This document shows positions 52,354 through 61,600 of a stretch of 64,000 nucleotides of DNA, in pieces. The stretch comes from Saccharophagus degradans 2-40 (GTDB taxonomy: Bacteria; Pseudomonadota; Gammaproteobacteria; Pseudomonadales; Cellvibrionaceae). The number at the start of each line of letters is the position of its first letter. Positions within the stretch are counted from its first letter, which is position 1. The notes under the pieces are model-generated. The model was not told the DNA's origin, did not search any database, and saw only the letters and a list, made by a program, of their open reading frames with translations. The translations under genes and the position numbers were made by a program. The stretch lies in contig NC_007912.1 of assembly GCF_000013665.1 (NCBI RefSeq), positions 3,341,501-3,405,500 of the forward strand, written 5' to 3'.

Positions 52354-53589
52354 TTACTTTTTTACGCGATAGGCCATATACCCCATAAGCGTTGCGGCAG
52401 ACACATAAACCGCCACACCAGACATAAGCGCCTGAATACTCATACCGTTATCAATTAACACGCCAAATAAAATAGGACTAACCGCTGTAGACCAAACTGC
52501 GAACGAACTCGTCATAGAACGAATTGCGCCTAGCTTCTCGGTGCCGTAAACCTCGGCCCACAAAGCGGCACCTATTGGGCCACCGCAACCAATTGAAACG
52601 CCAAGTAAACCAAGCATTGCCCAAGCCACCCAAGGCCCATTAGCGAAAGCAAGTAACAGCAAGGCGAATACAATTGGCAGCGCTTTGAATGGCAGTAATC
52701 GAGTTGCGCTAAAGCGATCAATTAAAAAGCCCACCCCCATTGAACCTAAACCGTGCACAACACCATAAAAAATAAAGCACGCGGCAAACCATTCGGGGCT
52801 CCACTGTTTTTGTGCAAGAATAAAACCTTGATGAATAAACACCCCAGTTACCACAAATGGACCAGAGAGCATTACCGGCAAAGCCAACCAAAAACGATAA
52901 TCCCTTAGTACCTGCTTGCGCCCCACAGCTTGGGTAGCTGGTTGGTCTTTTACGCTCGCTTCTAAACTTTGCGCTTTTATCTCTGAGTCTACCTGCAAAC
53001 CAAGCTGGTGTGCCCGGCGCACAACAAACAGCATACAAGGAATAAACACAACGGGAATAAGTAACGCGAATGCCGCCCAGCTCATTTGCCAACCGAATTT
53101 AGCTATAAACAACACTGCTAAAATAGGCAGTATTACCTCGCCCACAGGCACACCCATTGTTGCAATACTTAGCGCCTTACCTCGGTTTTTATCGAAGCTG
53201 CGCGCCATTGTGGTTATACCCGTATGGGGGAACAAACCCTGTCCGAATAAACGCACAAGAAAAAAACCAATCACCAACAAAACAATATTGTGCGTAAACG
53301 CGAGCGTTAAACAGCCAACAAAAAGCCCCAAAGCCACGGTACTGGCAAATCGCCGCAGCGACCATTTATCAATCCAGCCGCCTACAAACATTAATGCCGA
53401 ACCCGACACCAAGGTTGCAAAGGAATAAGCTGCACCGTAGGTTGATGCACTTAAGTTAAGATCCGCCTGAATTGCAGCGCCGTACCAACTAATAAAAAAA
53501 GATTGGCCAAAATTGCCAAAGAAAACGGCGAGAAAACCAAAAACGAGCAAGGGCCAGCCCTGCTGTAAGAACTGCCAATAATTACGCAC
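52354..53589 (-). CDS. MFS transporter, substrate unknown
   Basis: The 411-residue protein has twelve predicted membrane segments. A degenerate MFS motif A, GGWIDKWSLRR, lies between helices 2 and 3, and VGFLIDRFSATRL lies in the second half. The central loop carries a Lys/Gln-rich stretch. It lacks the sugar-porter signatures of the transporter at 9102, so it belongs to another MFS branch (monocarboxylate/oxalate-formate-like by style). It is convergent with the GH3 gene; a link between the two is only positional. Confidence 0.8.
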   Translation of the reverse strand: MRNYWQFLQQGWPLLVFGFLAVFFGNFGQSFFISWYGAAIQADLNLSASTYGAAYSFATLVSGSALMFVGGWIDKWSLRRFASTVALGLFVGCLTLAFTHNIVLLVIGFFLVRLFGQGLFPHTGITTMARSFDKNRGKALSIATMGVPVGEVILPILAVLFIAKFGWQMSWAAFALLIPVVFIPCMLFVVRRAHQLGLQVDSEIKAQSLEASVKDQPATQAVGRKQVLRDYRFWLALPVMLSGPFVVTGVFIHQGFILAQKQWSPEWFAACFIFYGVVHGLGSMGVGFLIDRFSATRLLPFKALPIVFALLLLAFANGPWVAWAMLGLLGVSIGCGGPIGAALWAEVYGTEKLGAIRSMTSSFAVWSTAVSPILFGVLIDNGMSIQALMSGVAVYVSAATLMGYMAYRVKK

Positions 53590-53670
53590 AACACACCAAC
53601 TAGAATAAATTACATCGACACCATGCTAAGCGCTGCCCAGCACAGAAATATTACGACAAAACAATTAACA

Positions 53671-53701
53671 ACGTTGCGATCAAGCCGCTAGATCGCAACG
53701 T
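53671..53701 (-). terminator. Probable terminator of orn
   Basis: ACGTTGCGATC (53671-53681) and GATCGCAACGT (53691-53701) form a perfect 11-bp stem with a 9-base loop. Read leftward it is followed by a T-rich but interrupted run. It lies 18 bases after the orn stop. Confidence 0.65.
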
Positions 53702-53719
53702 ACGAGGAAAGGAAATACA

Positions 53720-54265
53720 TTACAACTTAATAAAATGCTCACGATAGTGCTTAAGTTCAGCAATAGAGTCTTTAATATCGTCTAGCGCCAAGTGTGCGCC
53801 TTTTTTTGTAAAGCCGTTCAACACTTCGGGCTTCCAGCGTACAGCTAACTCTTTAAGTGTACTTACATCTAAATTGCGGTAGTGAAAATACGCCTCTAAA
53901 CGCGGCATATAACGCGCTAAAAAGCGTCTATCTTGACCTATCGAGTTACCGCAAATGGGCGATTTACCTGCTGGCACCCACTGCTGCAAAAACTCGATAG
54001 TTTGTTGCTCGGCCATCGCGGTGCTAACAGCGCTATTTAAAACGCGCTCTGTTAAACCCGATTTACCGTGCTGATTGGTATTCCATTCATCCATACCATC
54101 CATCACCGCTTTGGGCTGCGCTATGGCTAGCATTGGGCCTTCTGCGAGCACATTTAACTGCGCGTCGGTCACTATGGTGGCAATTTCTATGATTACATCG
54201 CGGTCGGGTACCAGACCGGTCATTTCTAAATCAATCCAAATTAGGTTGTTATCGCTGATTGTCAT
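53720..54265 (-). CDS. orn: Oligoribonuclease
   Basis: This DEDDh 3'-5' exonuclease degrades di- and short oligoribonucleotides, including pGpG from cyclic-di-GMP turnover. Motifs are WIDLEMTG, the [13 protein letters not shown] segment and the C-terminal HLALDDI with Asp ligands. The ATG at 54265 gives 181 residues, equal to E. coli Orn; an upstream in-frame ATG at 54289 would add eight residues without conservation. It is divergent from rsgA with about 170 bases between them. Confidence 0.97.
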   Translation of the reverse strand: MTISDNNLIWIDLEMTGLVPDRDVIIEIATIVTDAQLNVLAEGPMLAIAQPKAVMDGMDEWNTNQHGKSGLTERVLNSAVSTAMAEQQTIEFLQQWVPAGKSPICGNSIGQDRRFLARYMPRLEAYFHYRNLDVSTLKELAVRWKPEVLNGFTKKGAHLALDDIKDSIAELKHYREHFIKL

Positions 54266-54437
54266 CGTATTTTCCACTACAATAGCCAAAATCTCAGTTT
54301 AGCAGCTCGCTCGGCCCCTCGGCTATGCAGCGGTTACTTATACTGGGGTGAATAGGCAATTTAATTTAGCTTTTAATTTCGCATGCACCACAACCGTGAA
54401 GAACCCTATGCCCCACTGCCAAGAGCAACACTAACCC

Positions 54438-55469
54438 ATGGCCAAACGAAGATTAAGCAAGCGTCAAGTCGACCGCATTCGCGAACGCCAGTCCCAACGG
54501 TTAGACACCTCAGTAGCCGCACCAGATGGAAAACAACTAGGCTCAGAGCAAGCGGGGCTAGTAATAGCCCACCACGGCAAACAAGTGCAAGTAGAAACAC
54601 TTGATAACAGCGATGACTCACCGCGTCGTTTGCGCTGCCATTTACGCGCCACACTCGGTAGCGTTGTCACAGGCGACCGCATTGTTTTCCAAGAAGATGA
54701 TAGCAGTGGCATTATTGTGGCCATTCAACCTCGTTCTAGTACACTAGTGCGACCAGACAGCTACGGTAAACTTAAGCCTGTGGCTGCCAACGTCGACCAA
54801 CTACTTATTACCATAGCCTGTGCACCAGAGCCTTTCTCTGGGCTAATTGACCGCTACCTTGCCGTTGCCGAAAACCTACATATACGGCCTGTATTGCTAT
54901 TCAATAAACTAGACTTGTTGCAAAGCGATGAAATAGATAGCGCAATTGCCAATAAAGTGGCCAAATTGCGCACGCTATACACCTCCCTTGGTTACCGCTG
55001 TATTGACACCTGCGCAAAAAATGGCGACGGCTTAGACGAACTACGAAACACCCTGCAAGACAACACTAGCGTGTTTGTTGGGCAGTCTGGGGTGGGTAAA
55101 TCGTCCATAATCAAAAAATTATTACCCGACCAAGAAATTGCCATTGGCGCCCTTTCCGATGCTATTGATAAAGGCCGCCACACCACCACCCACTCGGAAT
55201 TGTTTCACTTTCCCTTTGGCGGTGACTGTATAGATTCACCCGGTATTCGCGAGTTTGGCCTTTGGCACCTTAGCCCAAAAGAAGTGACCTACGGGTTTAT
55301 CGAAATTAGAGACATTGCTGGCCTGTGCAAATTTAGAGACTGCTCACACACTCACGAGCCCAGCTGTGCAGTGTTAAACGCCGTTGAAGACGGAAGCTTG
55401 CACCCAGAGCGTTACGAAAACTTCCAACGCATTGTCCAATCGCTAGACGACGTAAACATGCAAGGTTAA
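54438..55469 (+). CDS. rsgA: Small ribosomal subunit biogenesis GTPase RsgA
   Basis: The 343-residue circularly permuted GTPase assists late 30S maturation. Motif order is G4 NKLD, then G1 GQSGVGKSS, then G3 DSPGIREFG. An OB-fold precedes them, and a C-terminal zinc knuckle (CKFRDCSHTHEPSC) follows. The basic N-terminus (MAKRRLSKRQVDRIRERQ) is typical. It is followed after 7 bases by the rhodanese gene, so the two are co-transcribed. Confidence 0.97.
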   Translation: MAKRRLSKRQVDRIRERQSQRLDTSVAAPDGKQLGSEQAGLVIAHHGKQVQVETLDNSDDSPRRLRCHLRATLGSVVTGDRIVFQEDDSSGIIVAIQPRSSTLVRPDSYGKLKPVAANVDQLLITIACAPEPFSGLIDRYLAVAENLHIRPVLLFNKLDLLQSDEIDSAIANKVAKLRTLYTSLGYRCIDTCAKNGDGLDELRNTLQDNTSVFVGQSGVGKSSIIKKLLPDQEIAIGALSDAIDKGRHTTTHSELFHFPFGGDCIDSPGIREFGLWHLSPKEVTYGFIEIRDIAGLCKFRDCSHTHEPSCAVLNAVEDGSLHPERYENFQRIVQSLDDVNMQG

Positions 55470-55476
55470 TTCACAC

Positions 55477-56307
55477 ATGCCAGATAGACTGCCCTTAATC
55501 GCCGAGCCTGCTGCGGTACACGCCTTTTTAAAAACGCACCGAGAAGCCGTTTCCACTTACCCTGTGTGCATTGTCGACCTGTGCAGCGAACAAACCTATC
55601 GCCACGGTCATATTGAAGGGGCTATCTCTATACCTGTGGGTATTTTAATGAGCGGCCAACCGCCAGCGGCAGGTAAAATTGCGTCGCAAGACCAACTGTC
55701 ACGCTTATTTTCTTACCTAGGCACCACCAGCGATACCCACTTTATAGTGTATGACGACGAAGGCGGCGGCTGGGCCGGGCGCTTCGTGTGGACGCTCGAC
55801 GTAATAGGTCATAAACATGTTACCGTTATCGACGGAGGCCTCATTGCGTGGCAAGGTGACGGCCTGCCGCTTGTGACAGAACCGTTTAGCCCAGAACCCG
55901 AAAACTACCCCGTAACCATTGATTCCACGCAAATTGTTACTGCACAAAATATCGTCGCGTCGCTAGGCGCCCCTGATTTCGCTATTTGGGATGCACGCAG
56001 CCGTGCGGAATACACAGGCATGAATAAATTCGCCGCCCGCGGGGGGCACATTCCTGGCGCAACCCATTGCGAGTGGACAACGCTAATGGATCCTGCGCGC
56101 AATTACCGTATTCGCACAGATGCCAAAGCGCACCTCGATAAGCTCGGCCTAAACGCAGAGAAAAATATTGTCACGCACTGCCAATCTCACCACCGCTCTG
56201 GCTACACCTATTTAGTTGGTAAATATTTAGGCCTTAACATTAAAGCTTACGACGGTAGCTGGTCGGATTGGGGCAACACCGATGGGTTGCCCATCGAGGG
56301 AATTTAA
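55477..56307 (+). CDS. Two-domain rhodanese-type sulfurtransferase
   Basis: The 276-residue protein has an inactive N-terminal rhodanese domain (about 10-130, RHGHIEGAISIPVG) and a catalytic C-terminal one (about 150-275) with DARSRAEY and the active-site loop HCQSHHRSG. C235 in that loop would carry the persulfide. The family includes thiosulfate and 3-mercaptopyruvate sulfurtransferases; the loop HxxHR does not settle the donor. It sits between rsgA and psd, an arrangement seen in related gammaproteobacteria. Confidence 0.9.
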   Translation: MPDRLPLIAEPAAVHAFLKTHREAVSTYPVCIVDLCSEQTYRHGHIEGAISIPVGILMSGQPPAAGKIASQDQLSRLFSYLGTTSDTHFIVYDDEGGGWAGRFVWTLDVIGHKHVTVIDGGLIAWQGDGLPLVTEPFSPEPENYPVTIDSTQIVTAQNIVASLGAPDFAIWDARSRAEYTGMNKFAARGGHIPGATHCEWTTLMDPARNYRIRTDAKAHLDKLGLNAEKNIVTHCQSHHRSGYTYLVGKYLGLNIKAYDGSWSDWGNTDGLPIEGI

Positions 56308-56499
56308 ACGTTTAAGCTAAATTCGAAGCAATCGCAGCTGGAATTTTTGACGAGATACGACGAGAATGCACGACTAATAATTTAAGTACAAAACAGCCGT
56401 TAAATAAACCAGCGCGGGCCATTTGGTTGCAACCATAATTTACGCCACCGAAGTTAGCCGCAATTCAAATATAAAAAACGCCCCAAATTGGACCAAAGA

Positions 56500-57360
56500 A
56501 TGAAAGACGACTTATTCATAGCATTGCAACGCATTATTCCGCACCACGCCTTTTCGCGTCTTGTGGGCTGGTTTGCAGCTACTAAAATACGCTGGATTAA
56601 GCATTTATTTATTACAAAATTTATTAATGCTTACAACGTAAATATGGCAGAAGCATTAGAGCCCAACCCAGAAAATTACGCCAACTTTAACGACTTTTTT
56701 GTGCGCGCACTAAAACCAGATGCACGCCCAATTGCCAGCGAAGCAAACGCAATAGTCAGCCCCGCCGACGGCGCAGTAAGTCAGCTAGGGGAAATATCTG
56801 GCGATAAAATTTTTCAGGCTAAAAACCACTGGTTTTCTATTAAAGAATTGCTGGCCTGCGATGACGAATTAGCCGAGCAATTTATGGGTGGTAGTTTCGC
56901 AACAATCTACCTCTCTCCTTCTGATTACCACCGCGTTCACATGCCAGCAGCTGGCCTGTTAACTCAGATGAACTACATCCCAGGGGATTTATTCTCGGTT
57001 AATCCTGTTACCACAGAAAACGTTGCAGGTTTGTTCGCGCGCAATGAGCGCATTGCCGCAATATTCGATACGGAGTTTGGGCCTATGGCCGTGGTTATGG
57101 TGGGCGCAATGATCGTAGCTTCCATAGAAACCGTGTGGGATGGGCAAATCACACCTGCAAGCCGAGAAGTTAAACGCAACGTCTACAGTAAACCTCGCGA
57201 AATAAAGCTAGGTAAGGGCGATGAAATGGGACGTTTCAAATTAGGCTCAACCGCTGTACTGCTGTTTCCAAAGGGCGCGATTAAATGGAAGGAAGATATT
57301 AAAGCGGAAACCACCCTAAGAATGGGGGAAATGATTGCAGAGCTGCAAACACAGGCCTAG
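56500..57360 (+). CDS. psd: Phosphatidylserine decarboxylase proenzyme
   Basis: The enzyme makes phosphatidylethanolamine at the inner membrane. The self-cleavage site is in FKLGSTAVLL, between G249 and S250, yielding the beta chain and the pyruvoyl alpha chain. Other family features are SPADGAVSQLGEI, LSPSDYHRVHMPAAG and VGAMIVASIETVW. ATG at 56500 is used (286 residues), with GGA 8 bases upstream; an in-frame TTG precedes it. The 192-base gap before it contains the palindrome TGGTTGCAACCA at 56424-56435. Confidence 0.96.
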   Translation: MKDDLFIALQRIIPHHAFSRLVGWFAATKIRWIKHLFITKFINAYNVNMAEALEPNPENYANFNDFFVRALKPDARPIASEANAIVSPADGAVSQLGEISGDKIFQAKNHWFSIKELLACDDELAEQFMGGSFATIYLSPSDYHRVHMPAAGLLTQMNYIPGDLFSVNPVTTENVAGLFARNERIAAIFDTEFGPMAVVMVGAMIVASIETVWDGQITPASREVKRNVYSKPREIKLGKGDEMGRFKLGSTAVLLFPKGAIKWKEDIKAETTLRMGEMIAELQTQA

Positions 57361-57370
57361 TTTGCAACAA

Positions 57371-57391
57371 CGCCCAGCCAAAGGTTGGGCG
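57371..57391. terminator. Hairpin between convergent psd and HD-GYP-like genes
   Basis: CGCCCAGCC and GGTTGGGCG form a 9-bp stem with one G-U pair and an AAA loop. No U tract follows on either strand, so termination is likely but inefficient. Confidence 0.45.
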
Positions 57392-57403
57392 CTGCGCATT
57401 AAA

Positions 57404-58792
57404 TTAATTAAAGCCGGGCAGAAATTTTACCTTGCGCTTAAACAATGAGAGTAAGCCTTTGCTCTCTTTCATTGCGATATAGTTATCACGTATACCCGCC
57501 ACATCGATATCGTAAGAGCCTGGCTCCAAATCTTGTACAATTTCCACCCGCTCTAACTCACTTGGATGCACCTTACCTGCATCGACTTTTTGCTGCTTTT
57601 CTTTTTCATCTGCAGCCAAATCAACCAATACCATTTCGTACAAGGGCTGCTTGTACGCATCGGTAACAACCATTACTTTTGGCTTTAAACGGCGCTCGAA
57701 GTTTTGCTCTACAACTACGCCCACTTCACCGGTAGATAATTCCACTAAAGTGCCAGTTGGGTACAAGCCAATAGCGCGAATAAACTCTACTACCAACTCC
57801 TCTTGGAACTCAATTTCGCGCAAGTCATATAGCTTGGCTACAGCTTTTGAGGGTGGCAGAGGTTTTTCCTGACCGCGCGGGTTGGTTGTTTCATCGTAGA
57901 AGGTAACTATGCCTGCAATTTTACCCAGTAATGGGATTTTATCCCCACGCAAGTGCTGCGGAAACCCAGAGCCGTTTACTCGTTCGCAGTGGGTTTTTAC
58001 TACGGAGGTAATACGCGGTTGAACGTCGGATAATTTACGTAAGATCTCAACACCGTAATCTACAAACTTTTCGTAGGCTTCTTGTTCATCCGATGTACGA
58101 TCAGGCTTTTCTAGCAGATAGGTAGGTAACTTAGTTTTGCCTATATCCTTTAGAAGCACCCCCATGGCTAGCACGTCCAAATCCTGCTTTGGCAGGCCAA
58201 TATGGCGCCCAAACAAGATAGCCCAAACAGCCGAACGCACTGCGTGGCTATAGGTGTAAGCATCTTTTTCACGTACGCGACTCAACCACGTAAACGCATC
58301 TGGGCTGCGAATAACACTATCCACCATATGCCCTGCTACCCGTTTAGCTTCGCGCACTGGGAAGTTGGAATGATCTTGATTCACCTGCTCCATCACCGCA
58401 CCCACAGCATGGTAAACCTGCTGATGCAGCTCTTTTGCCTTGCCCATTTCTTTTTCTAGCGGGGCAATAGTGGTGTAGGTGTTGCGGCGTATTTTAAGCG
58501 GAGCCACATCCGGCATTGGCGCGCGTCGCGCGTTGCGGTCGGGCTTGCGCGAACTAACAGACGCGCGACTTGATGATAATTTACGCAGGGTGTTTTTAAG
58601 CGGGGCTGTGCCCTTTTGGACATCGATATAGACGAAGCTACAGTGAACCTTAAGCTCTTTTATCTCGTCGAGATCGCGAATATAAAAGCCCTGCAAAGGG
58701 AACGGTGTTTGCGACCACGGTCTATCTAGCCCGGATACAAACATCCCAACTGTGAGTTCATTAACTTGAAGCTTTACTTGCTTAATTGCCAC
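57404..58792 (-). CDS. HD-GYP-like protein with DUF3391 N-terminus and degenerate catalytic motifs
   Basis: The start is GTG at 58792 (462 residues), preceded by AAGGGA at 6 bases; the frame extends 26 codons further upstream without conservation. The N-terminal DUF3391-type region (about 1-130) is followed by an HD-GYP domain (about 145-330). The usual HD pair is replaced by K215-D216 (LLKDIGK). The HHE motif is HCE, and GYP is GFP (F277), with Asn for the preceding Asp (HCERVNGSGFP). HD-GYP domains normally hydrolyse cyclic-di-GMP. Loss of a metal-binding His suggests a non-enzymatic or altered function. The C-terminal 120 residues are unassigned. Confidence 0.85.
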   Translation of the reverse strand: MAIKQVKLQVNELTVGMFVSGLDRPWSQTPFPLQGFYIRDLDEIKELKVHCSFVYIDVQKGTAPLKNTLRKLSSSRASVSSRKPDRNARRAPMPDVAPLKIRRNTYTTIAPLEKEMGKAKELHQQVYHAVGAVMEQVNQDHSNFPVREAKRVAGHMVDSVIRSPDAFTWLSRVREKDAYTYSHAVRSAVWAILFGRHIGLPKQDLDVLAMGVLLKDIGKTKLPTYLLEKPDRTSDEQEAYEKFVDYGVEILRKLSDVQPRITSVVKTHCERVNGSGFPQHLRGDKIPLLGKIAGIVTFYDETTNPRGQEKPLPPSKAVAKLYDLREIEFQEELVVEFIRAIGLYPTGTLVELSTGEVGVVVEQNFERRLKPKVMVVTDAYKQPLYEMVLVDLAADEKEKQQKVDAGKVHPSELERVEIVQDLEPGSYDIDVAGIRDNYIAMKESKGLLSLFKRKVKFLPGFN

Positions 58793-59012
58793 ACAAATTC
58801 CCTTACAACGGTAGTTTTGTCCATCCCTGTCAATCATTTCACAATGATTGAACATCAGCTGGAGCAGCATACCTCATTCTAAAGGCGGTGTATTTACCCG
58901 CCACTTTCTATCGGCTGATTATAAACCAGTCAATTACAATGAAGAAATAGCTGCCGGCTAATGTATTCACAATTTTGCTAATCTATACCGCAATTTGTGT
59001 GATTTAATAGAG

Positions 59013-60077
59013 TTACTTATGATATTGAGCAGAAAGTTCGCCAACTGCACGAATAAATGCTCCAGCATGCTCTGGGTCAACGCCAGGCGTAATGCCGTGC
59101 CCCAAGTTAAATACATGGCCTGTTCCCGCTCCATAGCTCGCTAAAATACGCGCTACTTCTTCGCGAATGCGATCTGGTGATGCGTACAGTATGCTTGGGT
59201 CCATATTCCCTTGCAGAGCCACCTTATCGCCAACACGCGCTCTCGCTTGACCGATATCAGTAGTCCAATCCAAGCCCAAACAGTCTGCCCCAGCGTCAGC
59301 CATAGCTTCTAGCCATTGTCCGCCGCCTTTAGTGAAAAGTATAACCGGTACTTTTCTGCCTTCGTTCTCGCGCTTTAAGCCTTTCACAATTTTGGCCATA
59401 GGCGCAAGCGAGAAGGTTTTGTAAGCGTCGTGAGATAAAGCCCCACCCCACGAGTCAAATATTTGAACAGCCTGTGCTCCGGCATCAATTTGCGCGTTTA
59501 AGTAGGCGATAACAGAGTCGGCAAGCTTATCCATCAACTGCGCAGCAGCTTCTGGATGGTTATAGATAAGCGCTTTGGTTTTTTGAAAATCTTTACTCGA
59601 ACCGCCTTCCACCATGTAGGTTGCAAGGGTCCAGGGGCTGCCAGAAAAACCTATTAATGGAACTCGCCCATTTAGCTCACGGCGAATAGTGCTCACTGCA
59701 TCCATTACATAGGGTAAATCTTGAAGGGGTTTAATCACTTCGAGCTTTTCGATATCTGCAGCAGTAGAGATAGTCTTCTTAAACTTGGGGCCTTCACCGG
59801 TTTCGAAGTAAAGCCCTAAACCCATCGCATCGGGAATGGTGAGAATATCGGAAAACAAAATTGCTGCGTCTAGGGGATAGCGCTCAAGCGGCTGAAGCGT
59901 CACTTCACAAGCGCGCTCGGGGTTAGTACACAACCCCATAAAATCACCTGCTTGCGCACGTGTAGCGCGATATTCAGGTAAATAGCGCCCAGCTTGGCGC
60001 ATCATCCATACGGGGGTTTGGTCTACAGGTTGGCGCATTAGCGCCCTTAAGAAACGATCGTTTTTTAGAACAGTCAT
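59013..60077 (-). CDS. hemE: Uroporphyrinogen decarboxylase
   Basis: The 354-residue enzyme decarboxylates the four acetate groups of uroporphyrinogen III to coproporphyrinogen III in heme synthesis. The substrate-site signature [16 protein letters not shown] lies near residue 22, [15 protein letters not shown] near 73, [17 protein letters not shown] near 145 and a C-terminal [14 protein letters not shown]. Length is standard. It follows gltD after 55 bases, which contain an AGCCCTC/GAGGGCT hairpin (60102-60127). Confidence 0.97.
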   Translation of the reverse strand: MTVLKNDRFLRALMRQPVDQTPVWMMRQAGRYLPEYRATRAQAGDFMGLCTNPERACEVTLQPLERYPLDAAILFSDILTIPDAMGLGLYFETGEGPKFKKTISTAADIEKLEVIKPLQDLPYVMDAVSTIRRELNGRVPLIGFSGSPWTLATYMVEGGSSKDFQKTKALIYNHPEAAAQLMDKLADSVIAYLNAQIDAGAQAVQIFDSWGGALSHDAYKTFSLAPMAKIVKGLKRENEGRKVPVILFTKGGGQWLEAMADAGADCLGLDWTTDIGQARARVGDKVALQGNMDPSILYASPDRIREEVARILASYGAGTGHVFNLGHGITPGVDPEHAGAFIRAVGELSAQYHK

Positions 60078-60132
60078 GCGATTAGGGCGCCAATTTGCTT
60101 GAGCCCTCTACCCAATAGGCGAGGGCTTATTA

Positions 60133-61596
<1,464 letters not shown>

Positions 61597-61600
61597 TCAA

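Noticed and set aside
52916..53428. 170-codon open frame opposite the MFS transporter gene
   Set aside because: Antisense to a membrane protein gene. The product is low-complexity, rich in Thr, Asn and Lys, and matches no family I know.
56424..56435. Palindrome TGGTTGCAACCA upstream of psd
   Set aside because: It is a perfect 12-bp palindrome, but it occurs once and resembles no known operator strongly enough to call a regulatory site.
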